From Lentilactobacillus buchneri (GTDB taxonomy: Bacteria > Bacillota > Bacilli > Lactobacillales > Lactobacillaceae): a stretch of 64,000 nt of DNA. The stretch is from positions 2,418,001 through 2,482,000 of the forward strand of contig NZ_CP073066.1 of NCBI RefSeq assembly GCF_018314255.1, written 5' to 3'. The notes under the pieces were generated by a model. The model saw only the letters and a program-made list of their open reading frames with translations, was not told the DNA's origin and searched no databases. Each line of letters opens with the position of its first letter. Position 1 is the first letter of the stretch. A program made the position numbers and the translations under genes. This document shows, in pieces, positions 37,905 to 46,302 of this stretch.

Positions 37905-38646
37905 CGGCGGTCACCTCCGAATCGTATTGGGCGATCAAGACAGTAATGTTGTCCAAGCCGCCATTTTGATTGGCCAAGGACACCAACATGTCACACTTAG
38001 TCTGTAATTCTTCATCCATTGACAAAATTTTTTCGATGTCGGCATCGTCGACCATATTGGTCAAACCGTCGGTACAGAGTAAAATTTGATCTCCAGGTTG
38101 GGCGGTATACGGTTTGAAGTCGGCGGCCGAATCGTTGTTGATTCCCAGACTCTTGGTAATAATATTTTTGTATGGGTTGGTTTTGGCCTGGTCTGGAGTG
38201 ATATCACCGTGTTTGACCAATTCATTCACATAGGAATGGTCTTCCGTGATCTGAGTGAATTGCCCGTTGGAATAGACATAACCTCGACTATCGCCAATGT
38301 TGGCGATCAGACTCTGTTTGCCATCAATAAGTGTCGCCACGATGGTCGTCCCCATACCATGGAGTCGTGTGTCCGTGTTGGATTCATCGATAATCGCGGT
38401 ATTTTCTTTTGCCAACTGGTTTTCAAACCAAGTTTCAATTTTATCCAGGCTGGAAATACTGGTCGTTTCAAAAGCGGCTCCCATGTGGGTGACAACCATT
38501 TGAGAAGCGACTTCGCCAGCATTATTGCCGCCGATTCCGTCGGTAATTAATGCCAAAATGAGGCCGGTTTGATTTTTGAACGCGCCGACCGCATCTTCAT
38601 TTTTGTCGCGAACTTTTCCAGTTGAGGATTGATATGCAATTTGCAA
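37897..38646 (-). CDS. stp: PP2C-type protein phosphatase (Stp/PrpC)
   Basis: Reverses phosphorylation by the kinase encoded next. PP2C metal motifs: RDKNEDAVGAF, DGIGGNNAGEVAS, NIGDSRGY, CTDGLTNMV and GGLDNITVL. The start is taken as TTG at 38646 with CGGAG nine bases ahead (249 aa); the longer frame overlaps rsmB. Confidence 0.95.
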   Translation of the reverse strand: MQIAYQSSTGKVRDKNEDAVGAFKNQTGLILALITDGIGGNNAGEVASQMVVTHMGAAFETTSISSLDKIETWFENQLAKENTAIIDESNTDTRLHGMGTTIVATLIDGKQSLIANIGDSRGYVYSNGQFTQITEDHSYVNELVKHGDITPDQAKTNPYKNIITKSLGINNDSAADFKPYTAQPGDQILLCTDGLTNMVDDADIEKILSMDEELQTKCDMLVSLANQNGGLDNITVLIAQYDSEVTADE

Positions 38647-38660
38647 ATTGATCAACTCCG

Positions 38661-39992
38661 TTATGATTTCCGAATGAGGGAGCAAACAAAGAAGCCGTCT
38701 GAATCATAGTCATCGGGGTAGATTTGAACCATCTTGCTATCCGGATTCAAATGATTGGCAGTCTTTGTCTTCGTGATTTCAAAATTAGGGTTCTCGCTGA
38801 TAAACTTGGCGATCACGTCTTGATTTTCCTGTTTAACAATCGTACAGGTACTATATGTAATAGTACCACCAGTTTTAACTTTAGCGGAAACGGCATTCAA
38901 AATTTGTAACTGAATCTCACTTAGACGATTGATATCAGCAATTGTTTTGTCATAACGAATCTCCGGCTTTCTTCTGAGGAGTCCCAGCCCAGAACACGGT
39001 GCATCAACTAAAATTGAATCAAACAAGCCGTCTTCAAATTTGGTATCGACTTTGCGGGCATCCAATTCAAAAGTTTCAACTTGCTTGTAGACTCCGAGAC
39101 GAGTGGCATTTCGCTGGACGGTCTTTAGTTTGTTTTTATGAATATCTAATGCAAAGACTTTGCCGGCCTTCAAACGGCTGGCAATTTGGGTAGTTTTGCC
39201 GCCCGGGGCACTGCAGGCATCCAAAACGTTGTTATCAGGGGAAATCTGCATTGATTCAACTGGCAGCATGGCACTTTCATCCTGAATGGTTAACAGGCCG
39301 TCAGTGAAAAAGTCACTGTGAATGATTTGGCCATCGTTAATAATAATCCCTTCACTGGAAACTTGGCTGGGTTCGGCATCATAGCCGTCCTTGGCCAAAT
39401 CTGCCAGCAAATCTTTTTGAGAGATTTTGGCTAAATTGGCACGAACCGATTGTTTTGGCGCTTTATTCAGGGATGCTAAGATTGAAGCCGTTTTTGGCTT
39501 GCCAAGTTGTTCGTCAAGCATTTCTACCAACCAGGTTGGCACACTATATTCAATCGATAGTCGGGTCTTTTCGTCCTGAATGTCATCCAAGTTTGGCATC
39601 CCCTGCCGATCCATTTGATGCAAAATACCGGTCACAAATCGGCGGGTGCCGTCATGGCCCATCTGCTTGGCAATTTTAATTGTTTCATCAAAGATTGCCC
39701 GCTTGGGAACCCGATCCAGATACTCCAACTGGTACATCGCGGTATAGAGCAACTCTTTGACCCAGGCTTCAGTCTTTTCCGGTTCACGCAAAAACGGCCG
39801 GAGTTGATATTCCAGCGTTAATCGATGCTGAATGACCCCGTACACAATGTTGGTGAACAGTCCTTTATCAGCTGGGCCCATTGAAGTGGATTGAATCACG
39901 GCATTAATCTGCAGATTTGAATATGAACCATTACTGGTGCGAACCAACGTCATGACTGCAAGTTGGCGTGGATTATTTGTTGTATATTTCAT
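38661..39992 (-). CDS. rsmB: 16S rRNA (cytosine-967-C5)-methyltransferase
   Basis: 443 residues. N-terminal NusB-like RNA-binding domain, then the methyltransferase with DACSAPGGKTTQIA, VDAPCSGLG (two-Cys mechanism) and TYSTCTI. Methylates C967 of 16S rRNA. The start codon abuts the fmt stop. Confidence 0.95.
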   Translation of the reverse strand: MKYTTNNPRQLAVMTLVRTSNGSYSNLQINAVIQSTSMGPADKGLFTNIVYGVIQHRLTLEYQLRPFLREPEKTEAWVKELLYTAMYQLEYLDRVPKRAIFDETIKIAKQMGHDGTRRFVTGILHQMDRQGMPNLDDIQDEKTRLSIEYSVPTWLVEMLDEQLGKPKTASILASLNKAPKQSVRANLAKISQKDLLADLAKDGYDAEPSQVSSEGIIINDGQIIHSDFFTDGLLTIQDESAMLPVESMQISPDNNVLDACSAPGGKTTQIASRLKAGKVFALDIHKNKLKTVQRNATRLGVYKQVETFELDARKVDTKFEDGLFDSILVDAPCSGLGLLRRKPEIRYDKTIADINRLSEIQLQILNAVSAKVKTGGTITYSTCTIVKQENQDVIAKFISENPNFEITKTKTANHLNPDSKMVQIYPDDYDSDGFFVCSLIRKS

Positions 39993-40937
39993 TTATTTAA
40001 TCACCTGTTGGCCAACTTTAAGTGACTGACCAATCCCATTTAAGTAATCTGTTATTTGTTGTTTTGGTTTGCCGGCGGGCTGAAGCTCCTGAATGGATAA
40101 AACAGTGCCTTTTCCTGCTGACAATAATAATTGATGCTTGGTTTTCTCAACCACTGATCCTGGCGCCATTTCAGTGGTTTGATCGACGACTTGTGCCCGC
40201 CAAATTTTGGTTCGTTTACCGTTGATAACCGTATAAGCGACCGGATCCGGCCGCAGGGCACGAACTTTGGCGTTAACCATAAACGCGGTTTGATTGAAGT
40301 CCAGTTGCTCTTCTTCCGGTTTGATGTTGGGTGAAAAGACGACTTGATCCTGATCTTGAGGCACTGGGGAGATATCGCCGGTGATCACTTTTGGCAAAGT
40401 GGCTAACAGCAGGTCGCGGCCCACGATACTGAGTTTGTCAAACATCGTCTCGGTATCATCATCTGGCTGAATTGGAACCGCTTTTTGTGCCAAAATGTCG
40501 CCGGCATCCATCTTTTTAACCATGTAGATGAGACTGATGCCGGTTTCTGAATCACCATTCATAATCGCGTACTGAACAGGCGCGCCACCACGGTACTTAG
40601 GCAAAAGTGAGCCATGAACATTGACGGCCGCAATTTTGACGGCGTTTAACATCTTCGTCGGTAAAAATTGACCGTAGGCTGCCGTGACAATCAAGTCTGG
40701 ATGAAAGTCAATGACCCGCTGCATTTCCGGGCTCCCACTAAGTTTTTCAGGTTGAAACACCGGCAGATGATTGGCAACGGCGGCTTGTTTAACCGGGCTT
40801 TGTGAAATCCGGTGTTTCCGGCCGACTGGTCGATCCGGTTGGGTGACAACACATAAAATATCGTATTTTTGATCAAGTAATCCTTGTAGAATTGGGACCG
40901 CGAACTGTGGCGTTCCCATGAACACAACTGTCGTCAA
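39993..40937 (-). CDS. fmt: Methionyl-tRNA formyltransferase
   Basis: Formylates initiator Met-tRNA. FMGTPQFAVPIL at the start and HGSLLPKYRGGAP with the catalytic HxSLLP and following Asp; C-terminal OB-like domain. 314 residues. The def gene, often next to fmt, is absent between priA and fmt. Confidence 0.96.
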   Translation of the reverse strand: MTTVVFMGTPQFAVPILQGLLDQKYDILCVVTQPDRPVGRKHRISQSPVKQAAVANHLPVFQPEKLSGSPEMQRVIDFHPDLIVTAAYGQFLPTKMLNAVKIAAVNVHGSLLPKYRGGAPVQYAIMNGDSETGISLIYMVKKMDAGDILAQKAVPIQPDDDTETMFDKLSIVGRDLLLATLPKVITGDISPVPQDQDQVVFSPNIKPEEEQLDFNQTAFMVNAKVRALRPDPVAYTVINGKRTKIWRAQVVDQTTEMAPGSVVEKTKHQLLLSAGKGTVLSIQELQPAGKPKQQITDYLNGIGQSLKVGQQVIK

Positions 40938-40964
40938 ATTTATCGTTTCCTTTCGTGATTCAAA

Positions 40965-43364
40965 TTACATAAAGTCCAGCGGTTCATTATCAATTGCAAT
41001 TTGGAGGCCTTGACGTTGCTTTTTTTGTGACTGGACTAAAATCTCGTCTAAAGTGGCCTTTAACTGAGGTTCCTTTCGATACTTGATAATGATTTGGTAA
41101 TAGTAACGGTTGTCAATTCGGGTAATCGTTTTTGGCGTTGGGCCGAGAATGATTGCCTGTGGGGATAGCTGCTTTTTTAAAAAGTTCATAATCCCAAACA
41201 TCTCCGAAGCCGTTTGATTCTCACTGGGAGAATTGCCGGTTAACTTAACTGTATAGTAGTACGGTGGGTATTTGCCATCGTGGCGGACACGCATTTCGGT
41301 GGCGTAAAACTTCTCGTAATACTGCGTTTTGGCCAATTGAATCGCATAATGATCAGGGTTAAAGGTCTGGATGATGACCTCCCCGGTTTTGTCGGCTCTC
41401 CCCGAGCGGCCCGAGACTTGCGTGAGGAGTTCAAAAGTCCGTTCACTTGATCGAAAATCTGGAAACTGCAACGCTGAATCTGCGTTTAAGACGCCGACCA
41501 AGGTGACTTCAGGAAAATCCAATCCTTTGGCAATCATTTGCGTTCCCAGCAAAATATCCGCCTTGTGGGCGCCAAATTGATCAATAATTGCTTCATGAGA
41601 CCCCTTTTTACGAGTGGTATCAACATCCATTCGCAGAACTCTGGCAGTTGGAAACATGTCTTTGACCTGTTCCTCAAGCTGCTCACTGCCCATGCCATAA
41701 AAGCGAATCCGTTTACTGTGGCATTGTGGGCAGACAGTTGGCACCGGTTCTTTGTGGCCGCAATAATGACAATTAAGGGTATGTGTATTTTTGTGCATCG
41801 TCAGCGAAATATCGCAGTTGGGGCATCGAGGAACGTACCCGCAGTCTCGACACATCAAAAAGGCAGAATAACCGCGGCGATTCAGCAATAAAATCACCTG
41901 CTCATGTTTGTCGAGGCGAACCTGGATCGCATCGGCCAATTTTGTCGATAGTGCACTGTGGTGTTTTGCCAGTTCAGTTTTCATATCAATAATCGAAACG
42001 TGCGGTAAAGCATGCTGATTGATGCGATGCGGCAGCTTTAACAGTGTATAGACGCCCTTCATTGCCCGTGCACGGGATTCCAGCGATGGAGTGGCACTTC
42101 CCAGTACCACGGGGCAATTATTATAGGCAGCCCGCCATTTAGCAACATCTCGGGTTTGGTAGCGAGGGTTGTCGGCTTGTTTGTAGCTGCTGTCATGCTC
42201 CTCGTCCATAATGATTAAGCCAATATTGCTGAGCGGCGCGAACACAGCTGAGCGAACCCCAACGACCACTTTGGCTTTCCCTTGGTTAATCCGCTGCCAT
42301 TCATCGTAGCGTTCGCCGGAAGACATCGCACTATGAAGCATCGCCACTTGATCACCAAATCGGCTGCGAATGCGGCCAACAATTTGAGGGGTCAAGGTGA
42401 TTTCGGGCACCAGCATCAACGCCGTCCGCCCAAGTTCCAGCGCGTGGGCAATTGACTGCAGGTAAACTTCGGTTTTTCCAGAACCGGTGACGCCTTCCAA
42501 TAAAAAGACCTGATCTTTTTTGTGGACGACCGCCTGTTCAATCGAATTGACTGCTGCTTGTTGATCAGGTTGTAACTTAAACGGCTGACTGGGGGCGACA
42601 TCTCTGAGAAATGGGTTGCGAACATGGCGCTTCAATGTTGAAGCCACCCACCCCTTCTTTTCGGCAGCTTTCAAAGTGGCGCTGGTCACTCCAAGGGATG
42701 CCCATTTGGAAACCAGAAGTGTTTCGTTTTGATGGGTCTTGAGCAGGTTTAACAATTGAATTTGTCCACGAGCATTTTTCCGTACGGTTTTGAGGGCGTC
42801 ATCAATCTGGACGTCATTTAATTGACCTCGATAAGCTTTTCGCATAATTGGCCGGGCGCGGTTGGTGAGATCATACTCAACTTGAATATCGCCGGCTTTC
42901 TGCAGATTTAAAATCTCTGCTAAAACCTGATTATTATATTTCTGGCGGTCATATTCGACTTCTGGCTGTCCTTGGAAGATTTCCGGATACTGCTGGCAAA
43001 CTTGTTCATTTTTGGCAATTAGTTTCTTTTGGTTCTTAGTCCGCATTCCACCTGGAAGCATGGTTTGTAAACAGCTGATTTTAAAGGAATAGGTTTGATC
43101 AGCCAGCCACTCAGCCAATTTAAGTAACTCAGAATTAACGACTGGGTATAAATCAATCAGGTCGGCAATCGGTTTGAGTTTGCCGTTGAAGCTGGAACTG
43201 TCGGAAAGACCAACCACAAACCCAGTAATTTTGCGGTTGCCAAAAGGAACCTGGACGCGCATGCCAGGTTGAATTTGATCCGCTAAATGATCTGGAATCG
43301 AATAGCTGAACGGACTGTTGGTTTGGCGTGCTGGGACGTCAACAATAACTTGAGCAACCTGCAA
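40965..43364 (-). CDS. priA: Primosomal replication protein N' (PriA helicase)
   Basis: Restarts replication at collapsed forks. 3'-DNA-binding domain at the N-terminus, helicase with LEGVTGSGKTEVYLQ and DEEHDSSYKQ, paired zinc motifs (CRDCGYVPRCPNCD, CHYCGH, CPQCHS) and QVSGRSGR. Start TTG at 43364 with AAGGAG eight bases ahead; the GTG six codons earlier overlaps the coaBC stop. 799 residues. Confidence 0.95.
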   Translation of the reverse strand: MQVAQVIVDVPARQTNSPFSYSIPDHLADQIQPGMRVQVPFGNRKITGFVVGLSDSSSFNGKLKPIADLIDLYPVVNSELLKLAEWLADQTYSFKISCLQTMLPGGMRTKNQKKLIAKNEQVCQQYPEIFQGQPEVEYDRQKYNNQVLAEILNLQKAGDIQVEYDLTNRARPIMRKAYRGQLNDVQIDDALKTVRKNARGQIQLLNLLKTHQNETLLVSKWASLGVTSATLKAAEKKGWVASTLKRHVRNPFLRDVAPSQPFKLQPDQQAAVNSIEQAVVHKKDQVFLLEGVTGSGKTEVYLQSIAHALELGRTALMLVPEITLTPQIVGRIRSRFGDQVAMLHSAMSSGERYDEWQRINQGKAKVVVGVRSAVFAPLSNIGLIIMDEEHDSSYKQADNPRYQTRDVAKWRAAYNNCPVVLGSATPSLESRARAMKGVYTLLKLPHRINQHALPHVSIIDMKTELAKHHSALSTKLADAIQVRLDKHEQVILLLNRRGYSAFLMCRDCGYVPRCPNCDISLTMHKNTHTLNCHYCGHKEPVPTVCPQCHSKRIRFYGMGSEQLEEQVKDMFPTARVLRMDVDTTRKKGSHEAIIDQFGAHKADILLGTQMIAKGLDFPEVTLVGVLNADSALQFPDFRSSERTFELLTQVSGRSGRADKTGEVIIQTFNPDHYAIQLAKTQYYEKFYATEMRVRHDGKYPPYYYTVKLTGNSPSENQTASEMFGIMNFLKKQLSPQAIILGPTPKTITRIDNRYYYQIIIKYRKEPQLKATLDEILVQSQKKQRQGLQIAIDNEPLDFM

Positions 43365-43378
43365 GGCAGATTCTCCTT

Positions 43379-44590
43379 TCACTGATTTTGCATTTGTGTG
43401 GCAATAATATCGATTAACTGATCGGCAACCTTTGCCTTACTCTCGACATTCGTCTTAATTTGCTTGCCGTCAGCAAATAAAAATGTCACTTGGTTGTTAT
43501 CGGCGTTAAAGCCAATCCCGCTTTGGGAAACATCGTTAGCCACAATCATGTCCAAATTCTTTGATTGAATTTTTTTGGTGGCGTTGCTGATTAAATCATT
43601 GGTTTCGGCAGCGAAGCCGATCACTAATTGGCCAGGCTGTTTGATAGTGGCAATTTCTTTTAAGATATCGGGATTTCTAACGAGTTCCAGGGTCATGGTT
43701 TGATTATCAGCTGTTTTTTTGATTTTTTTATCGGCTACCTTGGCCGGTCGATAATCGGCAACAGCGGCGGCCATTACCAAAATATCAGCGTGAACAAAGG
43801 CTTGTTTGACCTCTGCTAACAATTCAGCCGCCGTTTCAACTCGAATGAAATTGACGCCGGATGGCGGGGTAATCAACGGATTAGCCGCGATCAACGTGAC
43901 ATTGGCACCGGCATTTTTGAAAGCGTTGGCCACTGCGAAGCCCATTTTTCCAGATGAATGGTTGGTTAAATAGCGAACCGGGTCAAGTGGTTCACGGGTT
44001 CCTCCGGCAGTGACGACGACAGATTTTCCGGCTAAGGATCCACCTTTCAGCTTTAAGCTTCCATCAACCCACGTTAAAATTTCGCTGGGTTCCGGCATCC
44101 GGCCCTTCCCGGAATAGCCCTCGGCAAGGAAGCCTTCAGCCGGTTCCATGATTTGAATACCGGCTTGTTTTAAGTTGGCGATATTTTGTTGGGTGGCAAA
44201 ATTGGCGAGCATGTGAGTATTCATGGCAGGCACAACAAATACCGGCACTGCCATCGTTAATAATGTGGAAGTGACAATATTATCCGCAATGCCATTCGCC
44301 ATTTTGGCAATCGTATTCGCGGATGCCGGGGCAACAATTGCCAAATCAGCATCATCAGCAGTCTTGACGTGGGGAATGATTGTCGGATCTTTACTGTCAA
44401 AATCGCTGGTCAATACGGTATTCTTACTGACAGTTTGAAATGCCAGCGGTGTCACAAACTTTTGGGCTGCTTCACTCATAATGACGTGAACATCGTTGTG
44501 GTTCTTCACTAATAGGCGTACCAGTGACAGTGATTTGTAGACGGCAATGCTGCCCGTCACAAATACGGCAACGTTTTTGTTTTGAAACAT
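43379..44590 (-). CDS. coaBC: Phosphopantothenoylcysteine decarboxylase/synthetase (CoaBC)
   Basis: Bifunctional CoA synthesis enzyme. N-terminal flavin decarboxylase (VTGSIAVYK, PAMNTHM, catalytic Cys-free loop) and C-terminal CTP-dependent synthetase (TAGGTREPLDPVRYLTNHSSGKMG, AAAVADYRPA). 403 residues. Start ATG with GGGGTGGA. A 260-base gap separates it from rpoZ, with a terminator in between. Confidence 0.96.
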   Translation of the reverse strand: MFQNKNVAVFVTGSIAVYKSLSLVRLLVKNHNDVHVIMSEAAQKFVTPLAFQTVSKNTVLTSDFDSKDPTIIPHVKTADDADLAIVAPASANTIAKMANGIADNIVTSTLLTMAVPVFVVPAMNTHMLANFATQQNIANLKQAGIQIMEPAEGFLAEGYSGKGRMPEPSEILTWVDGSLKLKGGSLAGKSVVVTAGGTREPLDPVRYLTNHSSGKMGFAVANAFKNAGANVTLIAANPLITPPSGVNFIRVETAAELLAEVKQAFVHADILVMAAAVADYRPAKVADKKIKKTADNQTMTLELVRNPDILKEIATIKQPGQLVIGFAAETNDLISNATKKIQSKNLDMIVANDVSQSGIGFNADNNQVTFLFADGKQIKTNVESKAKVADQLIDIIATQMQNQ

Positions 44591-44799
44591 TCTTCCACCC
44601 CGTTTCAGATTTCATTCTTTATTGTACCAAATCTAAGACGGATAAAAACAGTCGGCGTCTTAAAAGTTGGCTGCACCCCAGTGGAAAAGGCGATTAACTT
44701 CAAAATGATCCCCCCGGATTGCTAACGCCGAGTTTCGGCCGGGATCACAAGATAAGCTGACAACAGGATTGGCTGGTATCATCTTGTCCAACAAAGACA
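44591..44799. other. Non-coding interval between rpoZ and coaBC
   Basis: No open frame with a start and ribosome site was seen. It holds short inverted repeats (AAGACG..CGTCTT near 44635-44660 and GGATC-rich stretches at 44708-44745) but I recognise no riboswitch. A possible coaBC promoter has -10 TACAAT about 45 bases ahead of the gene. Confidence 0.4.
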
Positions 44800-44842
44800 A
44801 AGGGACTGCCAGCAAAACAGTCGTTTTGCCGCAGTCCCTTAA
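44800..44842 (-). terminator. Terminator of gmk-rpoZ
   Basis: Stem AAGGGACTGC..GCAAAAC / GTTTTGC..GCAGTCCCTT (arms 44831-44840 with 44800-44809). T-run on - is only moderate. Confidence 0.65.
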
Positions 44843-44851
44843 TGATCAATC

Positions 44852-45064
44852 TTATTCAAAATCTTTTGCTTTAGGATCGATTTTCAATACACCAGCAGCA
44901 ATTTCTTCCAAAGCTTTGCCGACTGATTTTTGTGATTTGTAGTGATCCAATAATGGCTTGGCACCGGCATCCAATTCATGGGCCCGCTTGCTGGAAAGCG
45001 CAATTAATGAATAACGGGAATCAATTTTATCTAACAATTTATCAACAGATGGGTAAAGTAACAT
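44852..45064 (-). CDS. rpoZ: DNA-directed RNA polymerase subunit omega
   Basis: 70 residues: [50 protein letters not shown]. Follows gmk by 2 bases, the conserved pair. Confidence 0.95.
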   Translation of the reverse strand: MLLYPSVDKLLDKIDSRYSLIALSSKRAHELDAGAKPLLDHYKSQKSVGKALEEIAAGVLKIDPKAKDFE

Positions 45065-45066
45065 AA

Positions 45067-45681
45067 TTATTTATCTCCTAACATTGACTCATAATCGGGC
45101 ATCACCCGAGCAACTTTTAATCGTTCACTTCTAATAATCGACTTGATTCGGTCAACAGCCAAAGGAACCTGGTCGTTTAAGACGGCGTAATCATAATTAC
45201 GCATCATGCTGATCTCGCCGACGGCCTTTTTGATGCGCTTATTAATAACATCCATCTTGTCAGTTCCACGACCAACCAGACGGTGTTTTAATTCCATTAG
45301 ATCTGGCGGAGTCAAAAAGACGAAGACCGCATCAGGAACATTGGCGCGAACCTGCATGGCACCATTGACTTCAATTTCCAAGAAAACATCCTTGCCGGAT
45401 TCCAAGGTCTCGTTAACATATTTTAATGGGGTCCCATAGTAGTTGTCAACATACTTGGCGTACTCGAGCATTTCACCATTCTGAATATTCTCTTCGAACT
45501 GCTCTTTGGAAACAAAATAATAATCGACACCGTTCTTTTCACCGGGACGCGGCTTTCTGGTTGTCATTGAAGTTGAATATTCAAAATCAACATCAGGCTC
45601 CTCAAACAACGCCTTACGCACCGTTCCCTTACCAACTCCGGACGGTCCTGATAAAACAATCAACATTCCTCTTTTAGCCAT
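45067..45681 (-). CDS. gmk: Guanylate kinase
   Basis: GMP to GDP. P-loop [15 protein letters not shown], then [19 protein letters not shown] and [13 protein letters not shown]. 204 residues. First gene of the leftward group; start ATG with GAAGGGA. Confidence 0.97.
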   Translation of the reverse strand: MAKRGMLIVLSGPSGVGKGTVRKALFEEPDVDFEYSTSMTTRKPRPGEKNGVDYYFVSKEQFEENIQNGEMLEYAKYVDNYYGTPLKYVNETLESGKDVFLEIEVNGAMQVRANVPDAVFVFLTPPDLMELKHRLVGRGTDKMDVINKRIKKAVGEISMMRNYDYAVLNDQVPLAVDRIKSIIRSERLKVARVMPDYESMLGDK

Positions 45682-45782
45682 CGAAAAAATCCCTTCAATT
45701 ATTTGTAATACCTGCTATTATCGCCCTTTTTGCCCCATTTGACAAGTCCCAGGGCACTGATTAAGAAATTTGCATTTGGGGG

Positions 45783-45811
45783 TTGCGTTTTAGAACGAAC
45801 GTTCGTATAAT
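45783..45811 (+). promoter_or_regulatory. Promoter of the YolD-like gene
   Basis: TTGCGT (45783-45788), 17 bases, TATAAT (45806-45811). Confidence 0.75.
45792..45805 (+). promoter_or_regulatory. LexA (SOS) box 1
   Basis: AGAACGAACGTTCG: GAAC-N4-GTTC with 9 of 10 half-site positions of the Gram-positive SOS box CGAAC-N4-GTTCG. It abuts the -10 hexamer, where bound LexA would block RNA polymerase. Confidence 0.65.
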
Positions 45812-45818
45812 GAAGCTA

Positions 45819-45832
45819 CAAACAAATGTTCG
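45819..45832 (+). promoter_or_regulatory. LexA (SOS) box 2
   Basis: CAAACAAATGTTCG: 12 of 14 positions match the B. subtilis consensus CGAACATATGTTCG. It lies over the start of the transcript. Confidence 0.6.
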
Positions 45833-45843
45833 GGGTGAACAAA

Positions 45844-46149
45844 ATGCAAAACAAACAATCATATCTCTCAGAAATTACCAAGACCTTTCGAACCAACTAT
45901 GATCGCTTCTTCGAAATTGTCCGTAACACTCACCAAATCAAACAAATGCCGACTTTCCAGCTGAATTATTTCATTCAACAGACACTCGAAAACAACTTTC
46001 CCATCACGATCGAATTTAACGATCAGGATAATGAACAGACCGGCTACTTAACCAAACTTTCCGCAGACCGTTACCTATTGACTTCAGATGATAATCATTT
46101 CACTCGAATTGTGAAGTTGTCAGAAATTAAAGCGATTCGTAAATACTAA
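45844..46149 (+). CDS. YolD-like protein, SOS-regulated (candidate)
   Basis: 101 residues, not named from close recognition. The middle and C-terminus (FQLNYFIQQTLENNFPITIEF, GYLTKL, YLLTSDD, IVKLSEIKAI) follow the YolD pattern: helix, then small beta barrel. YolD proteins often accompany Y-family polymerases and are under LexA. Here the gene stands alone between gmk and recN (both on -) with two LexA boxes at its promoter, so it is likely induced by DNA damage. The ATG at 45844 has GGGGTGA. Function beyond that is unknown. Confidence 0.6.
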   Translation: MQNKQSYLSEITKTFRTNYDRFFEIVRNTHQIKQMPTFQLNYFIQQTLENNFPITIEFNDQDNEQTGYLTKLSADRYLLTSDDNHFTRIVKLSEIKAIRKY

Positions 46150-46168
46150 GATTATATCAGATTATATT

Positions 46169-46215
46169 TTAGGGCTTGAGACAAAACTGAATGTTTTGTC
46201 CCAAGCCCTTTTGCA
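46169..46215. terminator. Bidirectional terminator, YolD-like gene/recN
   Basis: AGGGCTTG(A)GACAAAAC with GTTTTGTC(C)CAAGCCCTTTT, five-base loop. Confidence 0.85.
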
Positions 46216-46302
46216 TTTTTAGGATTAATCTGGGTAAACAGTGCGTTCAACAGCAGCTTCCAAGTGGATAGCGGAAATTAATCATTTATTTTTCGACGGC
46301 AC

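Noticed and set aside
44591..44799. Riboswitch ahead of coaBC
   Set aside because: Short inverted repeats exist but no known riboswitch core or T-box sequence could be found.
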